Positions 1 through 6,995 of a stretch of DNA of 18,549 nucleotides are shown piece by piece (position 1 is the first letter of the stretch; every line of letters begins with the position of its first letter). Under the pieces are notes generated by a model that searched no databases, had not been told where the DNA came from, and was given only the letters and a program-made list of their open reading frames with translations. The translations under genes and the position numbers were made by a program. Source of the DNA: Candidatus Nanopelagicales bacterium (GTDB lineage: Bacteria > Actinomycetota > Actinomycetes > S36-B12); assembly GCA_030836325.1 (NCBI GenBank), contig JAURQC010000115.1, forward strand, positions 1 to 18,549, given 5' to 3'.

Positions 1-1209
1 AACCTCCAGCGGATGCAGGCCTTCACATCAGAATCGGTTTCCGATACGCCTGACGACGTCGTGGCTCGAGTCGCCGAGGAATTGCGTCGTCGTCGCTGGC
101 GCGTGTGTACTGGATCGGACGCTTCAGTAACCCGCGATGCACATGATGGCGCAGCTCCGGAAGTGTGGGTGTCTGCTGAAAAGGGCTATCTGCGCGAGAC
201 AGGCAACCTGGTTTTTCACCTTTCGCTGGTGTTGATCTTGATCGCGGTAGCTGTCGGTGGTCTCTTCGGCTGGCGGGGCAACGTCATCATCAAGGAAGGC
301 GGTGGCTTCTCAAACACATTGACGCAGTACGACGCCTGGGGTGGTGGGCGCCTTGCCTCCGCGGACACCATTCCGCCGTTCTCGTTCACCCTCGAGGACT
401 TCGCTGTGGAGTTCGAGCGTGATGAGGCACAGCGGGGAGCGCCGCGGCTCTTCGAGGCCCGAGTTGCACTCCAAAGTGAGCCCGGCGGGGCGACTCGAAA
501 CGAACTCGTCGAAGTAAACTTCCCCATCTCTATCGCCGGCGCGAAGGTGTTTCTCGTTGGTCATGGCTATGCGCTGTCCTTCATCGTGCGTGACGCCTTC
601 GGATCAGTCGTACTCGATGACGACGTCGTCTTCTTGCCTCAGGATGGCAATTTCACATCGACCGGTGTGATCAAAGTCCCCGACATGGAACCGCAGTTAG
701 GCTTTCGGGGAATCTTCCTGCCGACATCGGCAATCGACGACATCCGTGGTCCGCACTCGGTCTTCCCCGACGCCGACGACCCATCGGTCTTCTTGTCCGC
801 TTGGGAGGGCGATCTGGGCCTCGACTCTGGCATTCCGCAGAGCATTTACACCCTCACGACCGACCAAATGGAGCAGATTGGCCTGAGGGCGCTCGTTCCC
901 GGACAGACCTGGGAGTTCCCACAGGGCGAGATCGAGTTCACGGGTTGGAAGCGGTGGTCGTCATTCCAGATCGCGTTCGATCCAGGCAAAGAGGCTGCCT
1001 TGATCGCTTCGGTGCTCGCCATGGTCGGCCTCATGGTGTCGTTGTTCACGAGGCGTCGGCGAGTGTGGGTCCGGGCGCGCAGTGAAAGACCAGGAAGTAC
1101 GCTCGTAAGCGCTGCTGGATTGAGTAAGAGCGAGGCCGGAGATGTCTCCGACGACGTCCGCGAAGTCCAGCAGATCGTCACGAATGAGGAGGGTGAGCGC
1201 GACCGATGA
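1..1209 (+). CDS. resB: Cytochrome c biogenesis protein ResB, 3' part (5' end cut by window edge)
   Basis: ResB (Ccs1) works with CcsB/ResC in System II cytochrome c maturation, moving haem across the membrane and ligating it to apocytochrome c on the outer face. The frame is open from base 1. The first ATG at 13 is probably internal, because the usual N-terminal membrane segments of ResB are missing. Numbered from that ATG, a membrane segment lies at about residues 66-87. It is preceded by the typical GYLRETGNLVFHLS stretch, whose His69 is the conserved position in this family. A large extracytoplasmic domain follows (about 90-310). A last membrane segment (about 328-346) comes after FDPGKEAA and ends in a basic RRRR anchor. 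The stop overlaps the next start (ATGA), so resB and ccsB are translationally coupled. The family call is firm; the true start lies outside the window. Confidence 0.9.
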   Translation, partial: NLQRMQAFTSESVSDTPDDVVARVAEELRRRRWRVCTGSDASVTRDAHDGAAPEVWVSAEKGYLRETGNLVFHLSLVLILIAVAVGGLFGWRGNVIIKEGGGFSNTLTQYDAWGGGRLASADTIPPFSFTLEDFAVEFERDEAQRGAPRLFEARVALQSEPGGATRNELVEVNFPISIAGAKVFLVGHGYALSFIVRDAFGSVVLDDDVVFLPQDGNFTSTGVIKVPDMEPQLGFRGIFLPTSAIDDIRGPHSVFPDADDPSVFLSAWEGDLGLDSGIPQSIYTLTTDQMEQIGLRALVPGQTWEFPQGEIEFTGWKRWSSFQIAFDPGKEAALIASVLAMVGLMVSLFTRRRRVWVRARSERPGSTLVSAAGLSKSEAGDVSDDVREVQQIVTNEEGERDR

Positions 1210-2168
1210 GCGGCGGCAATTCCTTGGGTTTGGCGGAAGCGAGCAACGCTGCAATTTACGCAACTATGGTGACTTTGACGATCGCGATGGTCCTCTTCGC
1301 CGCCTCTTTCGCCAGTGGACGGCGTCGTAACACCGCAGCACGAGTCACGGCCCAACGCGAGGCGTCCAATGGAGCTGTCGCCGTACTGGAGCGCACCGAT
1401 TCACCAGCGAACGTTGACTCTGGTCGACGCCTCGCCAACGTCGCAATGTCCTTGACGTGGCTCGCGACTGGCTTACTAACACTCGGGTTGATCTTTCGCG
1501 GCCTGTGGGCTGGCCGGGTTCCGTGGGGGAATATGTACGAATTCTCCATCAGTTCGGCATGGGGTGTTCTGGTCGTCTTCTTGGTGATGTCCACCCGCCG
1601 TGATTTGCGTTGGCTCGGTTTGTTCGTCGTCGCTCCCGCGTTGCTCACCCTCGGTCTTGCGGTGACGGTGCTCTACACCGAGGCAGCCCAACTTGTACCG
1701 GCCCTGAAGTCCTACTGGTTGGTGATTCACGTTTCAGCGGCCATCATCTGTGCTGGAGCCTTCACGGTGGCTGCGTCGTCGGCAGCGATGTCACTCGTTC
1801 AGTCACGTCGTGAGGCCAAGAACGTCGTGTCGCACGGGATGTTGGCCTCAATTCCATCTGCCGAGCGGCTTCGCATCTTCACCAGCCGGATCATCGCTTT
1901 CGCATTCCCACTGTGGACGTTCGCGGTCATCGCTGGGGCCATCTGGGCAGAGAATGCGTGGGGTCGGTACTGGGGCTGGGATCCCAAAGAAACGTGGGCT
2001 TTTATTACGTGGGTTGTCTACGCGGCCTACCTACACGCGCGATCAACGGCCGGATGGCGGGGCAACCGAGCATCGTGGATTGCGATCCTCGGCTTGGTCA
2101 CCTTCTTGATTAATTACTTCGGAGTGAACATCTTCGTCAACAGCCTGCACTCCTACGCGGGCCTTTAG
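1206..2168 (+). CDS. ccsB: Cytochrome c biogenesis protein CcsB/ResC (CcsA-type haem handling protein)
   Basis: This multi-pass membrane protein of 320 aa presents haem for attachment to apocytochrome c and partners with ResB encoded just upstream. The tryptophan-rich WWD signature is clear at residues 252-264 (W252, W256, W258, D259, then PKETW). Histidines typical of haem ligation flank it at H175 (WLVIHV) and H315 (SLHSYAG). Hydrophobic helices are visible at about 18-38, 80-100, 115-130, 135-157, 170-198, 228-248, 262-275 and 290-310. The ATG overlaps the resB stop by 4 nt, so no separate promoter is expected. Length and motif order fit the family. The last codons lie 28 bp from a convergent gene. 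Confidence 0.95.
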   Translation: MSGGNSLGLAEASNAAIYATMVTLTIAMVLFAASFASGRRRNTAARVTAQREASNGAVAVLERTDSPANVDSGRRLANVAMSLTWLATGLLTLGLIFRGLWAGRVPWGNMYEFSISSAWGVLVVFLVMSTRRDLRWLGLFVVAPALLTLGLAVTVLYTEAAQLVPALKSYWLVIHVSAAIICAGAFTVAASSAAMSLVQSRREAKNVVSHGMLASIPSAERLRIFTSRIIAFAFPLWTFAVIAGAIWAENAWGRYWGWDPKETWAFITWVVYAAYLHARSTAGWRGNRASWIAILGLVTFLINYFGVNIFVNSLHSYAGL

Positions 2169-2196
2169 GCCGTCGGCGCAGGCGCGTCACGCTCGA

Positions 2197-2502
2197 CTAG
2201 CTCGCCTCGCCACGACGACGACGCATTTTCTTGCTCCAGACGTCGTCATCGAGTTTGCGAAGGAATCGTGGGTCATCGTCTGGTGCAACCGGGCCGCGCT
2301 TGCGACGGAAGGTGCCGCCCTCGGGCCACGTCTTGCCTAGCAGCAGCCAGATTGCGCCACCGATGAGTGGGAGCACGATCACGAGCACTAGCCACAGCCA
2401 CTTGGGCAGGGTTCGCGCCTGAGCCTTGGGGGTGCGCGCGACATCAATGATGAAGTAAATGTAGAGCGCCACGGCAAGGAGGCTTAGGACGACGCGAAGC
2501 AT
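2197..2502 (-). CDS. Small membrane protein with PLDc_N-type (phospholipase D N-terminal-like) domain
   Basis: The protein is 101 aa with two hydrophobic helices (about 2-20 and 34-56) separated by a short polar stretch (DVARTPKAQ). The pattern W-L-x2-V-L-x3-P-L-I-G-G-x2-W-L-L-x-G-K is that of the PLDc_N membrane domain, which occurs alone in many actinobacteria. The tail is charged (APDDDPRFLRKLDDD, then KKMRRRRGE). No catalytic HKD motif is present, so it is not a phospholipase, and its function is unknown. The frame is open to an ATG at 2607, but that start would run across the divergent neighbour. The start at 2502 begins directly at the first helix and has a TACCAT -10 box 9 nt upstream. 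Confidence 0.75.
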   Translation of the reverse strand: MLRVVLSLLAVALYIYFIIDVARTPKAQARTLPKWLWLVLVIVLPLIGGAIWLLLGKTWPEGGTFRRKRGPVAPDDDPRFLRKLDDDVWSKKMRRRRGEAS

Positions 2503-2511
2503 GGTCTTGTA

Positions 2512-2517
2512 ATGGTA
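2512..2517 (-). promoter_or_regulatory. Candidate -10 box (TACCAT) of the PLDc_N-like gene
   Basis: On the minus strand TACCAT matches the actinobacterial -10 pattern TANNNT and lies 9 nt before the ATG at 2502. This would give a transcript with almost no leader. No clear -35 element is visible. Confidence 0.4.
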
Positions 2518-2549
2518 ACTGTGCGACGGCTCTTCGGCCGATCGGTGGG

Positions 2550-2555
2550 TACGGT
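2550..2555 (+). promoter_or_regulatory. Candidate -10 box (TACGGT) for leaderless transcript of the DUF4229 gene
   Basis: TACGGT fits TANNNT and is separated from the GTG at 2562 by exactly 6 nt, the spacing that places the transcription start on the first base of the start codon. No convincing Shine-Dalgarno is present, in agreement with a leaderless message. No -35 consensus is seen. Confidence 0.45.
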
Positions 2556-2561
2556 TGAGCG

Positions 2562-3029
2562 GTGAGTTCATCCGAGCCCCAAGGTCCTGGTCGTTCTGGG
2601 TTGGCATCCATCGTCGTGTACACCCTCATGCGGGTGGGTCTGTTCCTGGCGGTCTGGCTGCTACTTCAGTTGATCACCCCGATTAGGGGCCTGTGGGGGC
2701 TCTTTGTTGCCATCATCGTCTCGGGTGTGCTGAGCGCTTTCGTCCTCAACCGCCAACGGACCGCGATGGGTGAGGTCATCGGTCGGTTCTTCGGCGGTAT
2801 CAACGCACGCATCGACGCAGCCTCCAGAGCGGAGGACGATCCCGTTGAAGGCGAGTTCGATGCTCTACAGGAACAGGCGCAAGGACAGTCCGAGGCTCAA
2901 GGCGCCGGCGTAGATGATCACGAGCCGACCGGAAGCCGCCAGCGCGGGGATGAGTCCGGGTCCCTCGGTCCCGGACAGCACGATGCGCAACGGTCCCAGA
3001 GCCCACGGGAGCGCGGCGAGACCGAGTAG
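2562..3029 (+). CDS. DUF4229-type two-helix membrane protein with long disordered tail overlapping menA
   Basis: The protein is 155 aa. Two hydrophobic helices (about 24-40 and 45-63) begin with VYTLMRVGLFLAVWLLL and end with SGVLSAFVLNRQR. They are followed by an amphipathic stretch (GRFFGGINARIDAASRAEDD). This layout is that of DUF4229, a small actinobacterial membrane family of unknown function that I recall near menA. From about residue 101 the sequence is low-complexity and rich in Gln, Gly, Ser, Glu and Arg (GQSEAQGAG, PRERGETE). This part is read antisense to the last 55 codons of menA, so its composition is imposed by menA. The GTG start is supported by a TACGGT box 6 nt upstream. The family assignment is from memory and moderately sure; the long tail may carry no function. 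Confidence 0.7.
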   Translation: MSSSEPQGPGRSGLASIVVYTLMRVGLFLAVWLLLQLITPIRGLWGLFVAIIVSGVLSAFVLNRQRTAMGEVIGRFFGGINARIDAASRAEDDPVEGEFDALQEQAQGQSEAQGAGVDDHEPTGSRQRGDESGSLGPGQHDAQRSQSPRERGETE

Positions 3030-3752
3030 CGCCCCAGGCCCGGCTTCGTCGGTGATCAAGGACATGGGCACGAGTACCACGAAGGCCGCGATAACAAGCG
3101 AAGCGTAAAGGGTCCGAGTTCGTGCATCTCCAAGTCGGACGGCGAGGGTGCGCTTACCCGATTCGCGATCGGTTGGGATGTCCCGCAGGTTGTTGGTGAC
3201 CAAAATCGCGCAGATGAGTGCCCCCACTCCGATGCTTGCCCAGATAGCTGCGAGATCGACCCTTCCCACCTGGACGTACATGGTTCCAAGGACCGGAACC
3301 AGGCCGAAGAAGATGAAGACGAAGACTTCTCCGAGACCGGCGTACCCGTATGGGCGCTTTCCTCCCGTGTAAAACCATGCAGCCGCTATCGACGCAGCCC
3401 CGACTGCGAGCAGCCACCAGTACCCGGAAATCGCCACGAGTGCGACACCAGAGATGGCGGCAACACCGAAACTTAGAAAGGCTGCACGACGCACACTTGT
3501 CGGCGTCGCGATGCCCTGACCCACCAGTCGGATTGGGCCGATGCGTTCAGCGTCGGTGCCGCGGATTCCATCGCTGTAGTCGTTGGCGTAGTTGACTCCA
3601 ACCTGCAAGGTCAGCGCTACGACGAGTGCCAATACGGCCCGTAGCGGCATCCAGTCTGCGCCGGCCAGGGCAGTGCCGATGAGAACGGGGGCGATCGCAG
3701 CAGGCAAGGTTCGTGGCCGGCTCCCGCTCCACCACTGAGCGGCCGTCGTCAC
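2865..3752 (-). CDS. menA: 1,4-dihydroxy-2-naphthoate polyprenyltransferase MenA
   Basis: MenA attaches the polyprenyl chain to 1,4-dihydroxy-2-naphthoate at the membrane, giving demethylmenaquinone. The protein is 295 aa, as usual for this UbiA-superfamily enzyme. The first Asp-rich motif is N57-D-Y-S-D61-GIRGTD, which binds magnesium-diphosphate. The second is N187-N-L-R-D191-IPTD195-RESGKRT. About eight to nine hydrophobic helices are visible. The N-terminus QWWSGSRPRTLPAAIAPV is typical of MenA. The GTG start overlaps the menE stop by 4 nt (GTGA on the minus strand), so menE-menA is one operon with translational coupling. The 3' end is overlapped antisense by the DUF4229 frame. Confidence 0.96.
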   Translation of the reverse strand: MTTAAQWWSGSRPRTLPAAIAPVLIGTALAGADWMPLRAVLALVVALTLQVGVNYANDYSDGIRGTDAERIGPIRLVGQGIATPTSVRRAAFLSFGVAAISGVALVAISGYWWLLAVGAASIAAAWFYTGGKRPYGYAGLGEVFVFIFFGLVPVLGTMYVQVGRVDLAAIWASIGVGALICAILVTNNLRDIPTDRESGKRTLAVRLGDARTRTLYASLVIAAFVVLVPMSLITDEAGPGALLGLAALPWALGPLRIVLSGTEGPGLIPALAASGRLVIIYAGALSLGLSLRLFL

Positions 3753-4966
3753 GCGAGTTCCTCGTTGTCAGGCTCGTCGACGGTTAGGCCAAGTTGCGAG
3801 GCTGTCGCTCGCCGATCGACTTTTCCGCTGACTGTTGAGATGAAGCCGTCTACTTGGTGAATCGATGATGGAGTGGCGATTGATCCCAAGATCGGAGCGA
3901 TCCAATCGCGGAGTTCGTTTCGGTCGATGGCTTCGCCGACATAAATCATTGCGATGCGTTGATCGTGTGTTTCATCGTCCACCACGGGAACGGCTATCGC
4001 TGCGGTCGTGGCTGGATGGTCATTGAGTCGATCCTCGACAGCCACGAGGTCTACATTCACACCCTGGATGCTGACGATGTCGTCGAGTCGTCCGATCACT
4101 TGCAGGACTCCATCAGACCATCGCCCACGATCGTTGGTGCGAAGCCAACGTCCGTCGAATATTGCGTCAGCTCCGTCGCGGTAACCCTGCGCCAACATCG
4201 GTCCAGTGATCCAGATTCGCTGGTCGCTTTCATCCACTCGAATCTCGAGTCCATCAAGGGGCACGCCGTTCAAAACGCACCCGCCGCTCGTCTCGGTCAT
4301 GCCGTACGTGGTGGTGACGACGATTCCAGCGGCTTGGCAGTCCCGCGCAGCCTGCGGAGCGAGTGCTGCCCCACCGACGAGGATCAAGGAGCACTCGGCC
4401 AGTGCGGTGCGTCCGGCAGCGCTCGAGAGCAGTCGGGGAAGTTGCGTCGGAACCAAGGAGACCGCGATTGGTCGGTTCGTCGCCGTTGCAGCATCTACTG
4501 CCTTCGCGAACGCCTCGTCTGTGAAACGCTCCGCGCCGCCGACGCTGCTGACGGCGATTGGTTGCCGCCCCGTGGCGTGGGCCCGAATCATCACGTTCAG
4601 GCCGCCGATGGAAGTCGGGGGAATGGCCAAGATCCAAGTTGGATCGCCACCGGCACGAGAGTTGATCTGTTGTGTGGTCGACGTGAGCGCCGATGCTGTG
4701 AGCATCACCCCTCGCGGGTTGCCGGTTGATCCGGAGGTACTTACTACGACTGCGATATGACCGGGCACCGGGTCGTCTGGACGCACGGCCCTGCGCATCG
4801 CCGCGACGACCGGACCCGGAAGTGACGGTGATTCCTCGGGAATGGGCGCGATGGTCAACTCACCTGCCAAGGCGGCATCGAGGCGACTCCAGAGCGCATC
4901 GATAGCTGCTGGGCCGGTGGGTACCTCGATCAGTTTGAGGGTCCGGGCGGTATCGCTGTTCGACAT
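3749..4966 (-). CDS. menE: o-Succinylbenzoate-CoA ligase MenE
   Basis: MenE is an ANL-superfamily acyl-CoA ligase that activates o-succinylbenzoate to OSB-CoA with ATP. Numbered from the ATG at 4966 (405 aa): the P-loop-like [11 protein letters not shown] is at 76-86, YGMTETSGG at 221-229, the TNDRG aspartate motif at about 277-281, the hinge [11 protein letters not shown] at 292-302, and SGKVDRR with the adenylation Lys382 near the C-terminus. At about 400 aa it is the compact actinobacterial form, shorter than the roughly 450-500 aa bacillar and E. coli enzymes. The frame is open to an ATG at 5005. That start would overlap the menB ATG, whereas the one at 4966 has a TACGCT -10 box 7 nt upstream. 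menE is the first gene of the menE-menA operon. Confidence 0.95.
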   Translation of the reverse strand: MSNSDTARTLKLIEVPTGPAAIDALWSRLDAALAGELTIAPIPEESPSLPGPVVAAMRRAVRPDDPVPGHIAVVVSTSGSTGNPRGVMLTASALTSTTQQINSRAGGDPTWILAIPPTSIGGLNVMIRAHATGRQPIAVSSVGGAERFTDEAFAKAVDAATATNRPIAVSLVPTQLPRLLSSAAGRTALAECSLILVGGAALAPQAARDCQAAGIVVTTTYGMTETSGGCVLNGVPLDGLEIRVDESDQRIWITGPMLAQGYRDGADAIFDGRWLRTNDRGRWSDGVLQVIGRLDDIVSIQGVNVDLVAVEDRLNDHPATTAAIAVPVVDDETHDQRIAMIYVGEAIDRNELRDWIAPILGSIATPSSIHQVDGFISTVSGKVDRRATASQLGLTVDEPDNEELA

Positions 4967-4973
4967 CGTGCCG

Positions 4974-4979
4974 AGCGTA
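4974..4979 (-). promoter_or_regulatory. Candidate -10 box (TACGCT) for leaderless menE transcript
   Basis: On the minus strand TACGCT fits TANNNT, with 7 nt (CGGCACG) between it and the menE ATG at 4966. It lies back to back with the menB -10 box, 11 bp away, within a 37-bp intergenic space. No Shine-Dalgarno precedes menE. Confidence 0.5.
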
Positions 4980-4990
4980 GGTGCTGCCGG

Positions 4991-4996
4991 TAGCGT
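4991..4996 (+). promoter_or_regulatory. Candidate -10 box (TAGCGT) for leaderless menB transcript
   Basis: TAGCGT fits TANNNT, and 7 nt (TGCCAGC) separate it from the menB ATG at 5004, mirroring the menE side. No Shine-Dalgarno sequence is visible before menB. A -35 element at normal spacing would fall at about 4968-4973, inside the menE initiation region. Confidence 0.5.
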
Positions 4997-5003
4997 TGCC
5001 AGC

Positions 5004-5936
5004 ATGGATACCCGTACTCGTTACCCGCTACCTCCCGTTGCACCAGAAGACTCTCCCGTGTGGCAGGACCCAAGCCATAGTTCGATGCTGCCTGGGTGTG
5101 AATGGGAATCGGTGGGCGACTACCGAGACATTCGGTACGAGGTTTCCACGGGGGAGCAGGCGGGGATCGCCAAGATCACCATTGATCGGCCACATAAGCG
5201 CAATGCCTTCCGCCCGCAGACGCTTTTTGAATTGTCCGAGGCGATGAATCGCGCACGCGACGACGATCAGATCGGTGTGATCATCTTGACCGGCCAGGGT
5301 GATCTGGCTTTCTGCTCGGGAGGGGACCAGGTCATCCGGGGCGATGACGGCTACATCGGCGACGACGACGTAGCCAACAAGGGCATCGGCCGCCTGAACG
5401 TCCTGGATCTGCAGATCCAGATTCGTCGCATTCCCAAGCCGGTGATCGCCATGATCGCCGGGTATGCAATCGGTGGTGGGCACGTGCTTCACGTGGTCTG
5501 TGACCTCAGCATCGCCGCGGACAACGCTCGATTCGGGCAGACTGGTCCGAAAGTCGGCTCATTCGATGGTGGGTACGGATCAGGTCTGCTCGCCCGCACC
5601 ATCGGGCAAAAGAGGTCCCGCGAAATCTGGTACACCTGCCGGCAGTACGGCGCAGAGCAGGCCTACGACTGGGGTCTTGTTAACGCCGTCGTGCCGATCG
5701 AGGACCTGGAAATCGAGACGGTGCGCTGGTCGCAGGAGATGTTGGCGCTCTCACCGCTGGCCTTACGCATGCTCAAGGCGTCCCACAACGCCGCCGACGA
5801 CGGTCTTGCCGGTGTTCAGCAACTCGCAGGTGATGCAACTTTGCTGTTCTACATGACACAAGAGGCGCAAGAAGGTCGGGACGCATACAAGGAAAAGCGG
5901 CGTCCGGACTTCGATCAGTTTCCACGTCGTCCGTGA
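5004..5936 (+). CDS. menB: 1,4-dihydroxy-2-naphthoyl-CoA synthase MenB (glycine, type I active site)
   Basis: MenB is a crotonase-fold enzyme that cyclises OSB-CoA to 1,4-dihydroxy-2-naphthoyl-CoA. Numbered from the ATG at 5004 (310 aa): CoA/oxyanion-hole segment FCSGGDQ at 103-109, AGYAIGGGH at 152-160, and the signature [14 protein letters not shown] at 177-190, with Ser186 and Asp188. The catalytic Tyr283 is in the C-terminal [14 protein letters not shown] stretch, which acts on the neighbouring subunit. Gly181 sits where the mycobacterial enzyme, as I recall it, has Asp, so this is the bicarbonate-dependent type. The frame is open upstream to 4842, but that would run antisense through the menE start; 5004 fits the family N-terminus and the -10 box. 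The stop overlaps the menC start (GTGA). Confidence 0.97.
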   Translation: MDTRTRYPLPPVAPEDSPVWQDPSHSSMLPGCEWESVGDYRDIRYEVSTGEQAGIAKITIDRPHKRNAFRPQTLFELSEAMNRARDDDQIGVIILTGQGDLAFCSGGDQVIRGDDGYIGDDDVANKGIGRLNVLDLQIQIRRIPKPVIAMIAGYAIGGGHVLHVVCDLSIAADNARFGQTGPKVGSFDGGYGSGLLARTIGQKRSREIWYTCRQYGAEQAYDWGLVNAVVPIEDLEIETVRWSQEMLALSPLALRMLKASHNAADDGLAGVQQLAGDATLLFYMTQEAQEGRDAYKEKRRPDFDQFPRRP

Positions 5937-6991
5937 GCTACCTCAGCACTCTGGAGGTCCCCGGTCCCGCATCAGTCGAGGAGCTCCTCGCCTCATCGGT
6001 GGTGTTCTCACTGCCTCTGCGGGTTCCCTTTCGCGGGCTCACATCCCGAGAGGGGATGTTGCTCAAGGGGCCATCGGGGTGGGGTGAGTTCGCACCTTTC
6101 GATGACTACGACCTTGCGCGGTCGGCCCGTTGGTTAGGTGCGGCCCTGGAAGCTGCCTGGGGTCAGTGGCCTGCAGCTCAACGGGATTTTGTCGATGTCA
6201 ATGCGATTATCCCAGCCGTTGACTCCAGTCGAGCAGCTGTGCTCACCCGCGAGGCAATCGCCGAAGGCGGCTGTCAAACCATCAAGGTGAAGGTCGGTTC
6301 GACACTGGCGGAGGACGAAGCTCGCGTGGTTGCGGTGCGCGACGCACTGGACACATCGGATGTGGACGGCCGCATTCGCCTAGATGTCAATGGCATGTGG
6401 AACCTGGATCAGGCCGACACGGCTTTACGTCGTCTGAGCAAGTACGGGATCGAGTACGTCGAGCAGCCGTGTGAGTCCCTCGATGACATTGCACGACTCC
6501 GTGCGGAAGTGGACGTACCAATCGCCGTTGATGAGGCCTTGCGCTTATCCGAGGATCCAGCATCGGTGCGCCTCGCCGGCGTCGCGGACTATGCGATCTG
6601 CAAGCCGATGACGCTGGGAGGTGCTTGTGCTACCACGCGGATCGCGGCCTCCGTAGGTGTGCCCGTAGTGATCAGTGGTTCTTTGGATTCAGCCGTCGGC
6701 TTGTCTAGTTGCATCGCGGCAGCCGCGGCATTGCCCGACCTCCCGCTTGCGAGTGGGCTGGGAACCGGAACGCTCTTGGCGCGTGACGTGATTGACCCAC
6801 CTTTGCGTCCGGACAATGGCCGTCTATCCGTGCGACGCATTGCACCTGATCTTGATTCGCTTATGCAAGCGACCGATGGTGTGGCACAGTCCCGGGTGGC
6901 CTGGTGGCGGGAACGTCTCGCTGAGTCGTTCGAGTATCTGCGGCGATCAACGCCTGGAGTGTCGACCCCGGCTGATCAGGTGGAAGGCTAG
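5933..6991 (+). CDS. menC: o-Succinylbenzoate synthase MenC
   Basis: MenC is an enolase-superfamily enzyme that dehydrates SHCHC to o-succinylbenzoate. The 352-aa protein shows the whole active site: the K118-V-K120 acid/base pair, metal ligands D151 (RLDVNG), E177 (YVEQP) and D200 (AVDEAL), and the opposite lysine K224 ([10 protein letters not shown]). The C-terminal [13 protein letters not shown] and [11 protein letters not shown] motifs are typical of actinobacterial MenC. The GTG start overlaps the menB stop by 4 nt, which implies translational coupling. N-acylamino-acid racemase is the usual confusion within this family, but the men gene context settles the call. Confidence 0.96.
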   Translation: MSYLSTLEVPGPASVEELLASSVVFSLPLRVPFRGLTSREGMLLKGPSGWGEFAPFDDYDLARSARWLGAALEAAWGQWPAAQRDFVDVNAIIPAVDSSRAAVLTREAIAEGGCQTIKVKVGSTLAEDEARVVAVRDALDTSDVDGRIRLDVNGMWNLDQADTALRRLSKYGIEYVEQPCESLDDIARLRAEVDVPIAVDEALRLSEDPASVRLAGVADYAICKPMTLGGACATTRIAASVGVPVVISGSLDSAVGLSSCIAAAAALPDLPLASGLGTGTLLARDVIDPPLRPDNGRLSVRRIAPDLDSLMQATDGVAQSRVAWWRERLAESFEYLRRSTPGVSTPADQVEG

Positions 6992-6995
6992 GGGC

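Noticed and set aside
3959..4729. A 256-codon plus-strand open frame opposite menE.
   Set aside because: It is the antisense shadow of a gene with full ANL ligase motifs. Its product has no recognisable domain and looks like scrambled Arg/Ser-rich sequence.
4842..5003. Upstream extension of menB to an ATG at 4842.
   Set aside because: It would add 54 residues unlike any MenB N-terminus and run antisense through the menE start; the -10 box supports 5004.
6792..6995. Upstream extension of menD to an ATG at 6792.
   Set aside because: It lies inside the conserved end of menC in another frame; the GTG at 6996 has a Shine-Dalgarno and the family N-terminus.
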